Counted from the first letter of the stretch, positions 1-10,300 are shown. The stretch is DNA of 64,000 bases from CAWCJL01 sp963795775 (GCA_963795775.1 CAWCJL010000006.1:1-64000), one strand, 5' to 3'. The notes: generated by a model not told the origin, from the letters alone. Made by a program: numbers and translations.

Positions 1-874
1 TCAAGGCCAGCGCGGGATCTTTCTGATGCAGGCTGAGACGGCCGAGCTGGAGGTAGGGCCCTGTGCTCAGCGGGTCGAGAATGATGGCCTGGTTGAGCGC
101 GGAGCGCGCCTGATCGTAGAGCTCCTGGCGGTAGTACGCGTCTCCGAGCCGGTCATAGACGCGCGCTTCTCCGGGGTTAACGTCACGTTCCGCAGTAAAT
201 TCCTGTACGGCCCGCGCTGTGTCGCCGCGGGAGAGGGCAATTTCACCCAGGAGCAGATGAACGAGAGGGAGATGCGGTGCGAGCTGCTCGGCCTTGTGAC
301 CGGCCGCCTCGGCGGGAGGAGTCAAGTGGGCGCGCAACAGCAGATTGCCGGCGATGAGATACGCGCCAGCACTCTCCGGGTCAATACCGTATTGGGCGGC
401 AAAAGAGCGCCGGGCGTCGTCGTAGCGAGCCGCATCCACGTAGCACAGGCCCAGTACGTAACTGACGTCCGAACCTGTAGCGGGCAGCCAGGTGCGAACC
501 TTTTCCAGCAGCGGAATGGCCTCGGCTGGATGCCCGAGGCGGTAGAGAGCCAGCCCGCGCAACTGGATCGATTCGCGGTCGTCCGGGTTCTGCTTGATGG
601 CCCGCGCGAAGGCCTCGTCTGCATGAGCCATGTCGCCGGACTTGTAATATGCGAGACCGAGTTGGTGGAAGAGATCGGGAGTTCCGGGCGCGGAGATCGC
701 GAGGCTCTTCAACAATGTGAGCGCGTCCTGGAGCTTTCCCTGGCTGATGTACTGCTTCGCCTGATCGAGGCGCGATGGCGCCGGCTGAGGCGCCGCAACC
801 GGCGGGCTCTGGCTGCCCAGACCTGGCAGGCATAGCACAAGCCAAAGCAAGCAGAATGACCAGATCCGCGCCAT
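1..874 (-). CDS. Secreted TPR-repeat protein, C-terminus cut by window edge
   Basis: The gene reads leftwards and runs off the left edge without a stop, leaving about 291 visible residues. The ATG at 874 opens a signal peptide (MARIWSFCLLWLVLCLPG), followed by a Pro/Ala-rich spacer. Tetratricopeptide-like helix pairs then repeat to the edge, for example LGLAYYKSGDMAHADEAF near residue 70 and VYDRLGDAYYRQELYDQA near residue 255. TPR proteins are scaffolds for protein-protein contacts; no catalytic domain is seen in the visible part. It lies 50 bp downstream of the GH36 gene on the same strand, so the two may be co-transcribed. The role is unknown. An alternative is the N-terminal part of a longer enzyme with TPRs. 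Confidence 0.8.
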   Translation of the reverse strand, partial: MARIWSFCLLWLVLCLPGLGSQSPPVAAPQPAPSRLDQAKQYISQGKLQDALTLLKSLAISAPGTPDLFHQLGLAYYKSGDMAHADEAFARAIKQNPDDRESIQLRGLALYRLGHPAEAIPLLEKVRTWLPATGSDVSYVLGLCYVDAARYDDARRSFAAQYGIDPESAGAYLIAGNLLLRAHLTPPAEAAGHKAEQLAPHLPLVHLLLGEIALSRGDTARAVQEFTAERDVNPGEARVYDRLGDAYYRQELYDQARSALNQAIILDPLSTGPYLQLGRLSLHQKDPALAL

Positions 875-924
875 CGAGCAATTCTAATCTTGAACGGGCG
901 CGGGGATGTCAGGGTTTCGAGGAT

Positions 925-3093
925 TCAACTACTGCGTGCTCGCTCCAGGAAGATCAGCTCTGAGCTGTTCGGCGCTGCAAGAGCAACGGGGAGGCCCTTC
1001 TCTAGCAGCTCCTGCCCGCTTACGGTCCTGTCCGGAGCGGTGTGATCGCGGAAACGCAACCGGTACTGCCGGTCGGGATGCAGGCCCTTCAACGGGAAGG
1101 CGTGCTGTGACTCCGCTGAGGTCCCCCGAAACGCGTACACGACACCGCGTTCCGCTCGCGCATCGAAGTACTCGATGCCGTCCCAGCGTATGCCGTCCGG
1201 TCTTTCCGAGATGTGGTAAAGGTCAGCGTCGCGGATCAAAGGACGGAGTTCGTTCTTGTACAGGGCGAATTCCTCCTTTGCCGCTGCGTGCTGTTCTGCA
1301 GTCCAGGCATTGGTGTCCTGCATGATGGTGAGCCAGCCCATCATGCCGCTGCGCAGCATGTAACGAAAATTGGCGAGAGTCGGCACAGGCCACTTCTCGA
1401 CATAGTCCTCCAGCATGGCGGCGGGCAGAAGGTGGCTCGCGTCGTAGAACGCACGCCGGTTAGAGAGCGGATCATAGCTGTCTGTGATCGAGAAATAGTC
1501 TCCGTGGCTGGCGCTTCCGAAATCCACCATGCGGCCGCCGTCGTTACATATCTCGAATAACAACTCCGGGTGTTCGCTCCGCAATTGCGCATAAGTATCG
1601 TAGTAAGCGCGCACGGCGTGATAGCTCACGTCGGTGGAGTTCGCAGCCAGCGGCAAGGCGATACCGCTGCCCTTCACGACGGACTGATAGGACGGGGGTG
1701 GGGGGGCGTGCGGATGATCGGCACGACTACAGGCCTGAGCGACAAGGTAGCCATCGTGCTCCAGCATGTCCAGCTTGTAACTGCTGATCATGCGCTGAAG
1801 CTCACTTTTTGCGTGCTCCTTCGCGGCGGGCACGCCGAGGTCCGTGGTGCGGCCGACGAATGCATCTGGCGCCCAGCCGGGAGGTACATCGGCAACAAGC
1901 CAATCCTTCGCGGGGGCATCGTGCACGTCCAGGGCGCCGGGGGCCTTGTCGATGCCCGCCTGAGCCCAATTCACCCAGATGCCGAATTTCAGACCGTGCT
2001 GGTGCGCCGCATCGGCCAGGGGCGCGAGCCCGTGCGGGAACTTTTTGGGATCGGGATACCAGTCCCCAACGCCGCGAAACCATCCGGCGTCCAGGTGAAA
2101 CATTTCCATACCGAGCTCGGCCGAATCCTGGATCATGCGCCTGGCAAGTGCCTCGTCCACCTGCATACCGCTGCCCCAGCTATTGTTCACGAGCAAGGGA
2201 TAGTGCGGATTGTTCCAGGTGTTGCGATTCGTAAGCACCTGCCTGACCCAGGGACGGAGCACGTTGCCCAGATTGTCGGGGCCGCCGGTGAATGCTCCGA
2301 GAAAGACGGGCGGCGTGTCGAAAGTCCCATGCAGCGGCAAACGGGTGAGGAAGGGCGCGGGATTCGGGTTCAGTCCCACGACACCGTGGATCGAGTTCCG
2401 GGTGCGCTCCAGAGTGAGACTCGTGCGACCGCTGAACTCTACCCCGACGTACCAGCCGTCCTGCGGAGCGTTGTGGCGCTGCAGCATGAACCAAGGGATG
2501 ATCTCCCGCGGCCCCTCATCCCTGGCGTAGGTGCTCGATGTGCCCTCCCAGTGATATCCGGCCGGAACGGGGATTTGGTGTGTGCCGATGGGGGACGGTT
2601 TGCCGGCACCCTTGTCGATGTAGGTGTGCTCGATGGAAGCAGATGGCTGCACCCGCCAATCGAATCGAAAGCTGGCCTGGAGCGGGATCCATATCTCCCG
2701 CGAGTCGAGATTCTCGATGTGGATGCGATGCTCAATGGGGCCGATCGGAGCCGGGACCTGCCACTCCCAGGTAAGCCGCAAATGAGGTGAGGTTGTGACG
2801 TAGGCGAGCGAGAGATGGGTGGCATCGGCGGATACCGCAGGCGAATCAAGCTGCCAATCGAGCGGCACAGAATGACCGTCTACCTGGGCCGCGTGAATCA
2901 GTTCTTCGCTCGCCTCGTTGCCCCAGGCGGGTTGGCCGGGCGCTTGCAGACTGAGCAGTTGAGGAGCATGGGCATTCGCCCGAAAGCGGAGGATGGTCTG
3001 CCCCGTTTGCAAGGACCAGGCAGTCTGGGCCGACAGATTGGGAATCAGAGTGAAGCCGCCGAGCAGCACGCAAGCGATCAGGAGACGATGCAT
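925..3093 (-). CDS. Secreted GH36-like alpha-galactosidase
   Basis: This is a 722-residue protein with a signal peptide (MHRLLIACVLLGGFTLIPNLSAQ). The ATG at 3093 was chosen over upstream ATGs because GGAG sits 6 bp before it and the signal peptide starts there. An N-terminal beta-sandwich (about residues 30-290) is followed by a (beta/alpha)8 barrel with family motifs: FHLDAGWFRGVGDWYPD, GLKFGIWVNW, a nucleophile candidate Asp in YKLDMLEHDGY, and an acid/base candidate in FSITDSYDPLSNRRA after FEICNDGGRMVDFG. GH36 enzymes release alpha-galactose from oligosaccharides and polysaccharides. The active-site sequence is not the classic melibiase one (KWD), so the exact substrate is uncertain. It precedes the TPR gene on the same strand. 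Confidence 0.83.
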   Translation of the reverse strand: MHRLLIACVLLGGFTLIPNLSAQTAWSLQTGQTILRFRANAHAPQLLSLQAPGQPAWGNEASEELIHAAQVDGHSVPLDWQLDSPAVSADATHLSLAYVTTSPHLRLTWEWQVPAPIGPIEHRIHIENLDSREIWIPLQASFRFDWRVQPSASIEHTYIDKGAGKPSPIGTHQIPVPAGYHWEGTSSTYARDEGPREIIPWFMLQRHNAPQDGWYVGVEFSGRTSLTLERTRNSIHGVVGLNPNPAPFLTRLPLHGTFDTPPVFLGAFTGGPDNLGNVLRPWVRQVLTNRNTWNNPHYPLLVNNSWGSGMQVDEALARRMIQDSAELGMEMFHLDAGWFRGVGDWYPDPKKFPHGLAPLADAAHQHGLKFGIWVNWAQAGIDKAPGALDVHDAPAKDWLVADVPPGWAPDAFVGRTTDLGVPAAKEHAKSELQRMISSYKLDMLEHDGYLVAQACSRADHPHAPPPPSYQSVVKGSGIALPLAANSTDVSYHAVRAYYDTYAQLRSEHPELLFEICNDGGRMVDFGSASHGDYFSITDSYDPLSNRRAFYDASHLLPAAMLEDYVEKWPVPTLANFRYMLRSGMMGWLTIMQDTNAWTAEQHAAAKEEFALYKNELRPLIRDADLYHISERPDGIRWDGIEYFDARAERGVVYAFRGTSAESQHAFPLKGLHPDRQYRLRFRDHTAPDRTVSGQELLEKGLPVALAAPNSSELIFLERARSS

Positions 3094-3225
3094 AGGGAAC
3101 TCCGGTCTGGTCATCTTAGGAGTTCGCTGGCGAAGGTTCCAGTGTTTCGGCTTTGCCGCCGGGTGATTCGTGGCCAATGGAGATGGAGCGAGTCACCGGA
3201 TAGCATTCGGCGGTGATGATGAACG

Positions 3226-4233
3226 TTAAAAGACGCGGGCGAGGTATTCGCTAAACCAGTGTTTCGGGTCTGTCCAGGAATGGACGATGCCATAGCCGGC
3301 ACGGGTCAGCAAAGTGGCGATCTGCTCAGGGGTATATTTGTAACTGTTCTCAGTGTGAATGGTTTCGCCGCGGCGGAAGCGGATCTCAAGCTCGAGTGAA
3401 GGGATCACCACCGTCTGTGCGACCAGGCTTTCGAGATGCATTTCGATGCGGGAAAGGTCTCCATTCCAGCGGACCTTGTGACGGAATTTGTGCAGGTCGA
3501 AGTTCGCGCCCAGTTCGCGATTCAAGCGGGCGAGCACGTTCTTGTTGAAGGCTTCGGTGGTGCCTTGTGCGTCGTCGTAGGCGGCGATCAGCGGAGCGAT
3601 GTCCTTTACCAGGTCGAGACCGAGCAGCAGCATATCGCCGGGGGCCAACTGCTGGCGCGCATCTTTGAGCAACTGCTCGGCCGCAGCCGGTTCGAAGTTG
3701 CCCATGCTGGATCCGATGTAGAGCACCAGCCTGCGCGTGCCTTCAGCGGAGATGCTGCCCAGCCCTTCGGTGTAATCGCCCACGCGCGCTTCGACGGTCA
3801 GCCCGGGCACGCGCGCCAGCAGATGCTCGCGTGCCTGCTCCAGCGCAGTCGCGGAGATATCGATGGGATGGTAGGTGGCGGACGATTGCCGACGGATCAG
3901 GGCCGCCAGCAGCAGTCCGGTCTTGGTGGCGGTGCCCGCGCCCAGCTCAATCACCGTCAGGCGGCGCTCGTGCCCGGCATGCAGGTGGCTGGCGCGCGGC
4001 GGGGCGGAGGCGTGCTCGATGATCGCGTCCGCATGCGCTTCCAGGATGGCGCGTTCCGTGCGGGTAACGTAGTACTCGGGCAGCTCTGTAATCTGCTCAA
4101 AGAGTTGCGAACCCTCTGCGTCGTAAAAGAGCCAGGGGCTGAGGGTTTTCGGCGAGCTGGTGAGCCCGCGATAGACCTCCGAGCCAACGGATGTGTAGGC
4201 AGCTTCAGGTAGTTGAAACAGAGTTGCGTGCAT
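3226..4233 (-). CDS. egtD: L-histidine N-alpha-methyltransferase (ergothioneine synthesis)
   Basis: This 335-residue SAM-dependent enzyme trimethylates histidine to hercynine, the first step of ergothioneine synthesis. The N-terminus carries the family signature (GLTSSPKTLSPWLFYD, ELPEYYVTRTERAIL). The SAM-binding loop VIELGAGTATKT lies near residues 94-105, followed by LYIGSSMGNFEP and LLGLDLVKD; the C-terminus is ENSYKYTPEQIATLL. The length suits EgtD (about 320 aa). The frame is open further upstream, but the ATG at 4233 fits the family start and lies 23 bp after the egtB stop. An AGGAG lies about 15 bp before it, which is rather far. egtB and egtD form a two-gene operon; egtC and egtE are not nearby. 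Confidence 0.93.
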   Translation of the reverse strand: MHATLFQLPEAAYTSVGSEVYRGLTSSPKTLSPWLFYDAEGSQLFEQITELPEYYVTRTERAILEAHADAIIEHASAPPRASHLHAGHERRLTVIELGAGTATKTGLLLAALIRRQSSATYHPIDISATALEQAREHLLARVPGLTVEARVGDYTEGLGSISAEGTRRLVLYIGSSMGNFEPAAAEQLLKDARQQLAPGDMLLLGLDLVKDIAPLIAAYDDAQGTTEAFNKNVLARLNRELGANFDLHKFRHKVRWNGDLSRIEMHLESLVAQTVVIPSLELEIRFRRGETIHTENSYKYTPEQIATLLTRAGYGIVHSWTDPKHWFSEYLARVF

Positions 4234-4256
4234 ACGGAAGTTTGTTTTCTCCTGAC

Positions 4257-5531
4257 TCAGTCCTGCTCGTTGGCCGCGAGCCGGATGCCGGCAAACTGCC
4301 AGCGAGCTGCGGGTGCGAAAAAGTTTCGATAGGTGGGACGGATGTGGCTTTGCGGCGTGACCGCGGAGCCACCGCGCAGCACCATCTGATTGCACATGAA
4401 TTTGCCGTTGTACTCGCCGAGAGCGCCGGAAGGCCGGCGATAGCCCGGATAGGCGAGATAGGCGCTGCGCGTCCACTGCCAAACGTTGCCGAGGAGCTGC
4501 GGCGCTTCGCTCCCACGCGCTTCCGCTGTGGGGTGAAGCAGCCCGCTTTCCAAGAAATTTCCTGCAAGCGGAGCGGCTTCTGCGGCCACTTCCCATTCCG
4601 CTTCCGTGGGCAGCCGCTTGCCGGCCCAATGTGCATAGGCTTCTGCTTCGAAGTAGCTGACGTGACACACCGGCGTATGCGCAAGCGCTGCCAGCGGAAA
4701 GACACCGCGCAAGGTGTAGATGGACCACTGGTCCTCTGCGCGCTGCCAGTACAGCGGCGCGCACCAGCCTTCGCGCTTCACCGTGTCCCATCCTTCGGCG
4801 AGCCAGAGATCCGGTTGTTCATAGCCGCCGTCGTTCATGAAGGCCAGATAATCCTCACATGTGACCAGACGCGAGGCCAGACGGAATGCTTCAAGAAACT
4901 CGAGATGGCGCGGAATTTCGTTATCGAACGCGAAGCTCTCATCGCTATGACCAATGTCGCGCAGGCCGCCTTCCTGGCCGATCCACTCCGCGGGTGCAGC
5001 AGAGCCGGCGAAGAGACCGGGATCTGCATCGCGATAAACAGGATGAAGAGGATTGCTCCAGAGGGCGTGCTTGATGTCGTAGCAGAGCAGTTCCTGATGC
5101 TGCTGTTCATGATGCATGCCCAGCACCAGCCGCCGGTGGGCCTCTTCCGGCAACTCGCGCGCAAAGAGCCGCGCGATCGCCTCTTCCACATGCTTGCGGT
5201 ATTCCAGAATGGCCGTGAGTGGCGGGCGGGAAAAGGAGGCGCGCAGCTTCTTCTCCGGCTGGTCGGAAAGTGAGTTGTAATAGCTGTTGAACAGCCAGTA
5301 GAAATCAGGATGGAACTGGGTGTAGCCGGGCAAGAACTCGCGCAGGATAAACGTTTCAAAGAACCAGGTGGTGTGCGCGAGATGCCACTTGGCGGGACTG
5401 GCTTCTGCACAGGACTGCACCATCATGTCTTCCGGTGTGAGCGGCGCACACAGGGCAAGAGTTTGCTCGCGAACCGCCGCAAAGCTTCGAAGCGTTGTAT
5501 CGAGAGAAGCATCCGTGGCGGGTGTGATCAT
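4257..5531 (-). CDS. egtB: Ergothioneine biosynthesis sulfoxide synthase
   Basis: EgtB is a non-heme iron enzyme that joins hercynine to a thiol donor (gamma-glutamylcysteine or cysteine) using oxygen. The 424-residue product has an N-terminal DinB-like domain with KWHLAHTTWFFETF near residue 50 and the iron-ligand motif HEQQHQE (H-x3-H-x-E), and a C-terminal FGE-sulfatase-like domain (GNVWQWTRSAYLAYPGYR, MVLRGGSAVTPQSHIRPTYR, GIRLA). The ATG at 5531 was chosen because conserved sequence starts about 10 residues later. A GTG at 5606 would add 25 residues without family support. It is first in the egtB-egtD operon. The hercynyl sulfoxide lyase and EgtC amidase are not in the window, so the route must be completed elsewhere. 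Confidence 0.92.
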   Translation of the reverse strand: MITPATDASLDTTLRSFAAVREQTLALCAPLTPEDMMVQSCAEASPAKWHLAHTTWFFETFILREFLPGYTQFHPDFYWLFNSYYNSLSDQPEKKLRASFSRPPLTAILEYRKHVEEAIARLFARELPEEAHRRLVLGMHHEQQHQELLCYDIKHALWSNPLHPVYRDADPGLFAGSAAPAEWIGQEGGLRDIGHSDESFAFDNEIPRHLEFLEAFRLASRLVTCEDYLAFMNDGGYEQPDLWLAEGWDTVKREGWCAPLYWQRAEDQWSIYTLRGVFPLAALAHTPVCHVSYFEAEAYAHWAGKRLPTEAEWEVAAEAAPLAGNFLESGLLHPTAEARGSEAPQLLGNVWQWTRSAYLAYPGYRRPSGALGEYNGKFMCNQMVLRGGSAVTPQSHIRPTYRNFFAPAARWQFAGIRLAANEQD

Positions 5532-5833
5532 GCGCTTGCTCGAATCCTTCCGTCCATTAGACAGCGTTTCCGTTTCTACGTTGCCCTGCTGCACGAAGAT
5601 TCGCATTCACGGACCCGAAAAGGAACAGCGCAGTGAACGCAAATTGCCACGGCTATATCAGCCCGCGTGCGATGGGCATCGCAAGATACCTGAAGTAACA
5701 CACCAAAGCGCAAGAGAGTCGCGGTGAGAAGTGCGGCAGCGGAAGAGAATTGTGTCCTCACACAGGATGCGGGACGGGGTAGTAACGATGCAGAGATCAG
5801 TATCGCCTGGTGATAACGGCTGGTGTGCGCGTG
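5532..5833. other. Intergenic region upstream of egtB
   Basis: About 300 bp with no convincing gene. It carries an exact inverted repeat, GCGATG-gg-CATCGC, at 5669-5682, about 140 bp upstream of the egtB start. A leftward promoter resembling TTGCGA / GATATA overlaps the same stretch but is weak. The repeat could be an operator for egtBD. No T-tract terminator was found for the VIT gene that ends at its right edge. Confidence 0.35.
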
Positions 5834-6541
5834 TCAGGCTGTGCTCAGCAGCCGGGCGAGTGCGTAAGCGACGAGGGCAGCCAGGCCGCCAATGGCTGCG
5901 GTCTGCACCGCACTGCGTACCAGACCTGCGCCGGTGAGCCGTCCTTTCACGCCGCCGAACACCACCAGCGCGACGAGTGTGATTGCAACCGACAGGCCCA
6001 GCGCGGCTCCGCTCTGCACCACCATGTACGGCGCAAGAGGAATCAGGCCGCCGACAATGTAGGAGAGCGCGATGGTGATGGCGCTGCGTCCGGCGCGTCC
6101 GCGCTCCGGCTCTTCCAGGCCGAGTTCGAAACGCATCATGAAGTCTACCCACGCGGTGGGGTTGCGCTTGAGCGCGCCCAGCACCGCGGCCGACTCGTCG
6201 CGCCGCACCCCGTACTCCTCGAAGATTTCGTAGATCTCTTCTTCCTCGTCGCGCGTGCGTTCCACGACTTCGCGTTCCTCGCGCTCGCGTTCACTGCGGT
6301 AGTGCTGGGCATCGCCCTGCGCCGCCAGAAATCCGCCGAGACCCATGGCGATGGAGCCGGCCGCGATCTCCGCCAGCCCGGCGAGCACCACCACGTGGGT
6401 GGAGTTTGTCGCGCCGGACAGCCCGGCAGCCAGGGCAAAAGGGACGGTCAGCCCGTCCGACATGCCGATGACAATGTCCCGAACCAGTTCACTTGACTGG
6501 AAATGCTTTTCTGGATGGGCATTGATTTCCGGCGTCGGCAT
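5834..6541 (-). CDS. VIT1/CCC1-family iron/manganese transporter
   Basis: This is a 235-residue membrane protein of the vacuolar iron transporter family, which moves Fe2+ or Mn2+ across membranes. The N-terminal half has the family signature ELVRDIVIGMSDGLTVPFAL, followed by a Gly/Ala-rich helix (IAAGSIAMGLGGFLAAQ). A charged, Glu-rich cytoplasmic segment (residues about 80-115, EREREEREVVERTRDEEEE) corresponds to the metal-binding domain. Three more hydrophobic helices form the C-terminus (SYIVGGLIPLAPYM, VALVVFGGVKG, AAIGGLAALVAYALA). It is transcribed alone and divergently from the DUF5666 gene. The metal preference cannot be read from the sequence. Confidence 0.88.
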   Translation of the reverse strand: MPTPEINAHPEKHFQSSELVRDIVIGMSDGLTVPFALAAGLSGATNSTHVVVLAGLAEIAAGSIAMGLGGFLAAQGDAQHYRSEREREEREVVERTRDEEEEIYEIFEEYGVRRDESAAVLGALKRNPTAWVDFMMRFELGLEEPERGRAGRSAITIALSYIVGGLIPLAPYMVVQSGAALGLSVAITLVALVVFGGVKGRLTGAGLVRSAVQTAAIGGLAALVAYALARLLSTA

Positions 6542-6700
6542 GACTCGAAGCAGTGTACTGCATTGGCCCAGGGCTTTCGTGAGCGGCCAGAGGGGTAAAG
6601 AACGCGTCCTTTCCCCATATTCCGGCGTCTATTGCTCAGAAACCAGAGGGCCTCTTCTGCTGTGCGAGTGTGGATGGCGAAACCCGGGTGCTGGACTGCG

Positions 6701-7339
6701 ATGCGCGCTCTTGCGATGTGCATAAGCCTGGTACTCGCAATCTGCGGTGGGTTGCAGATGCGGGCGCAGGATGCAGACGACCAGGGGTGGTCACAGTTCA
6801 CGCGCGACAACACGCTGCGTGGAACCGTAACCGCGAGCGCAGCGAACGCATTTAGCGTGAAAACGGACGATGGAGAGCAATGGCGGGTGCTGTACGGACC
6901 GAATACCAAGATTGTGAAAGAGCGGCAGGGCGCGAAGGCAACGGACATCCACACCGGAGATATGGTGTTTGCGGCGGGGAACCTCGACCGGCAGAAGCGG
7001 CAAATAGGAGCGGCGATCCTGGTCGGCGTGGATGCGGCCGAAGTGCAGAAGGCGAAAGAGGGCCTAGGCAAGACCTGGATTGCGGGCAAGATTACGGCAG
7101 TTTCTGGCACCAGGATTACGGTGCAGCGGCTGGACGGAGTCGCCCAGACCATCGTGGTGGATGAAAACACGTCCTTCCGTCAGCGGCGCGAATCGGTAAC
7201 GCTGGCGGATGTAAAAGCGGGCGGAGGCCTACGCGCACAGGGCCAGGTGGAGAACGGCGCGTTCACCGCGGCTGTGCTGCAACTGTTTCCGTGGGACGAT
7301 CGTGCGCCGTGGCTGGATGCGGGCGCACAAGGGCACTAG
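6701..7339 (+). CDS. Secreted DUF5666-like protein
   Basis: A signal peptide (MRALAMCISLVLAICGGLQMRAQ) is followed by two similar beta-rich modules of the DUF5666 type. One runs from about RGTVTASAANAFSVKTDDG to AAGNLDRQKRQIGAAI; the second starts at WIAGKITAVSGTRITVQRLDG. DUF5666 modules are small OB-like folds of unknown function common in acidobacterial exported proteins. In-frame starts also exist at 6632 and 6674; none has a strong ribosome site, and 6701 was preferred because it begins a compact signal peptide. The stop at 7339 is 2 bp before the likely GTG of the TonB receptor, so the two genes are probably one operon with the VWFA gene beyond. Confidence 0.72.
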   Translation: MRALAMCISLVLAICGGLQMRAQDADDQGWSQFTRDNTLRGTVTASAANAFSVKTDDGEQWRVLYGPNTKIVKERQGAKATDIHTGDMVFAAGNLDRQKRQIGAAILVGVDAAEVQKAKEGLGKTWIAGKITAVSGTRITVQRLDGVAQTIVVDENTSFRQRRESVTLADVKAGGGLRAQGQVENGAFTAAVLQLFPWDDRAPWLDAGAQGH

Positions 7340-7341
7340 GC

Positions 7342-10300
7342 GTGAGAGCGATACGACGCAGGGTGGAATTCATAGCAACACTGCTTTGCGCGGGCTGCTG
7401 CGGAGCAAGCGCGCAGCAGGCGGGGGCGCCGGCTGTGCCCGCGAGTGCGGTGCAGGGGTCGCCTGCGTCTGCCGCTCCCAGTGCGAACAGCGGGGCAGCC
7501 GCAAGCTGAGCAAACCAACAGAAGCCCCGGGGCAAGCTCCTGTGCAGACTGTCGCAGGAGGCACCGTGCGCGGGGCAGTGCGTTCGGGACCGACGCCGCT
7601 GCCCGGCGTGACCATTACGGCAACGAACACGCTGACCGGGACCAAATTCACGACGACTACGGACGCGAACGGCAGCTTCGCGATGCGCGTGACAGAGAAC
7701 GGGCGGTATGTACTTCGCACGGAGTTCGCGGCCTTTGCACCGGTCACGAAAGAGGTGGTGCTGCACGCCGGTGCAGCGCAGAGCACGGAGTTCTCACTGC
7801 TGCTTGCATCGCGTCAGCAGCAGCTCGATATCGCGCAGGCTGGGAGAAGCGGTGCGTCTGGAGAACGCGGCCCGGGCAACGGCACGCGGCAGTACCAGGG
7901 CGGCGGAGCGCAAAGCCTGGGGCTGCTGGCCGGTGGGTTGGGCGCGATTGCTGCGGGCGAGAGCGGGGCCGCCGGGGCGGCGCTGCCGTCGGTTGCGGGG
8001 AACGCTGATTTCAGCAGCGAGTCCGTGGCGGTAGCAGGGCAGAGCGGAACCACGAATCCGCTCGCCGGGGTGAACATGGACCAGCTCCGGGAGAACATCG
8101 AAGATTTGCAACAGCAACAGACGCTGGCGCAGATTCCCGGCAGCGGGGGCGGCGGACGCGGTAGTGGCGGCGGCGGATTTGGCGGACGGGGCGGAGGAGG
8201 ATTCGGCGGCCCGGGCGGATTCGGCGGCCGCGGCTTCAACTTCCGCAAGCTCAAGCCCAATGTGCCGCACGGGGCCATCTTCTGGAATGGTGGCAACAGC
8301 GCGATCGATGCGCGCGATTTCGCGATTCGCGGACAGGAGATCGGCCAGCCGGATTACGGCTCGAACCACTTTGGCCTGACGTTTGTGGGCGCGCCTTACA
8401 TTCCCCGGCTGCTGACACATGACCAGAAAGATTTCCTCTTCTTCACGTTCGCAACGCAGCGCGCTTCTTCGCCCTTCGATCAGTATGGAACCGTACCCAC
8501 GGCCGCGGAGCGCGAAGGAAACTTCTCCGGACTGACCACGCCGAGCGGGCTGCCGGTGACGGTGTACGATCCGCAAACGGGCCAGCCGTTCCCGAACAAC
8601 ATCATTCCTGCTCCTCGGATCAGCCCGCAGGCGCGCGCGCTGCTGGGCTATGTTCCGACACCCAATCTGCCGACCGCCAGCTTTCAGAATTACCAGCGCC
8701 TGACCACTGCCGAGACGAATACCACGACCCTGGGCGCACGCTACACGCGGACCTTTGGTGGTGGTACCGCCGTGTCTTCGATGATCCAGCAGTTCATGGG
8801 AGCGAGCGCGCCGGGGCTGCGGCAGAATGTCAGCGCGAATTTCAATTACAGCCACGCCGGGAGCGACGCGCTCAATCTGTTTCCGGAACTGGGGGGCAAG
8901 CAGCAGACGCACCAGTACTCGCTACAGCTTGGCTACACGCTCGGCATCAATCGCCTGACGAACAACTTCGGCGTGAACTGGAACCGCACGAATACGCAGC
9001 TTTCGAATTACTTCACCGGGGCCGAGGATGTGGCGCGCAACCTGGGCCTGAATATCCTGAACGGTGCCGCGGCAAACCCCATCAACTATGGGCTGCCGAA
9101 TATCACGCTGACGCAGTTCAGCGGACTCAATGAGCAGCAGCCCAGCTTCCGGGTGAACCAGAGCTTCGGCCTTTCGGACTCCAGTTCCTGGATTCACGGC
9201 AAACACAACGTGAAGTTCGGCGGTGATTTCAAGCGGGTGCACCTGGATCTGATCGGCGAAGCGAACTCGACCGGCAGCTTCTTCTTTACCGGGTTCGCGA
9301 CGGAGGGGCCGGGGCAGAACTCGCTCAACGGGGCGGGCGGCAAGGGCCCGAGCGGCCTGCCCACGCAGGGTTCCGCGCTGGCGGACCTGCTGCTCGGCTT
9401 GCCGCAGCAGACGTCCATCCAGGCGCCGTATCAGAAGGCGTACCTGCGCGAGAACGTGTACGACGCGTTTCTACAGGATGACTGGCGTCTGCGGTCAAAC
9501 TTCACCGTCCTGGCAGGACTTCGCTATGAGTACTTCTCGCCTTATGCCGAGAAGAACGACCGGCTGGCCACGCTGGACACCGGCAATAACTTCGCGAGTG
9601 TGGCGACGGTGATGCCCAATGGCATCGGCGCGTTCACCGGAAAGTATCCGCGAACGCTGATCTATCCGGAGCGCAACGACCTGTCGCCGCGTTTTGGCTT
9701 TGCCTGGCGAGCCCTGCGCAACACGGTGGTGCGCGGCGGGTACGGTGTGAACTTCGCAAATGGGCAGTATGTGAAATTTGTGCAGAATCTGGCGTTCCAG
9801 CCGCCGTTCGCGGATGTGCAGGTGAACGAGGCGACCAGCGGGGCGGCCATCACGCTGACCAATGGGTTTGGCGCGCCGCAGTCGCTCGGGAGCTACGCGG
9901 TGAACAAGCACTTCCGTTTGCCGTACGTGCAGGTGTGGAACATGGACGTGCAGCGCACACTGCCGCTGGGCATCGTGCTTAACGTGGGGTGGAATGGCGC
10001 CAAGGGCACGCGGCTGGATATTGTGACCGCACCGGGACGCACTGCCACCGGCTCACTCAGCGGCACTTTGTATGACTACGAAGACTCGGTGGCGTTCTCC
10101 AACTACAACGCGGGCACGGTGCGGCTGCGCAAGCGCCTGCAGAGCGGCGTTGCCCTGGGTGCGACTTATACCTACGCGCACGCTATTGATAATGCCAGCT
10201 CGATTGGCGGGAATGGCGGCACCGGAACCGTGGTGGCACAGAACTGGCAGAACCTGCTCGCGGAAGAATCCAATTCACCGTTCGATATACGCCACCAGCT

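Noticed and set aside
26..835. A 269-residue rightward open frame at the left edge
   Set aside because: It lies opposite the TPR gene, whose signal peptide and repeats are clear on the minus strand.
1570..2790. A 406-residue open frame opposite GH36
   Set aside because: GH36 motifs run through the same DNA on the other strand; the rightward product is low in natural composition.
925..3093. GH36 as part of the hydroxyproline glycoprotein locus (Ser-linked alpha-galactose)
   Set aside because: It is chemically attractive, but the gene is about 37 kb away and lacks the shared GTATAC element.
4234..4791. An upstream extension of egtD that would overlap egtB
   Set aside because: The added residues are egtB DNA read in another frame; family similarity begins at ATG 4233.
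7480..7515. Programmed ribosomal frameshifting in the receptor gene
   Set aside because: No X-XXY-YYZ slippery heptamer or stimulatory structure was evident; a one-base length error in a G run is simpler.
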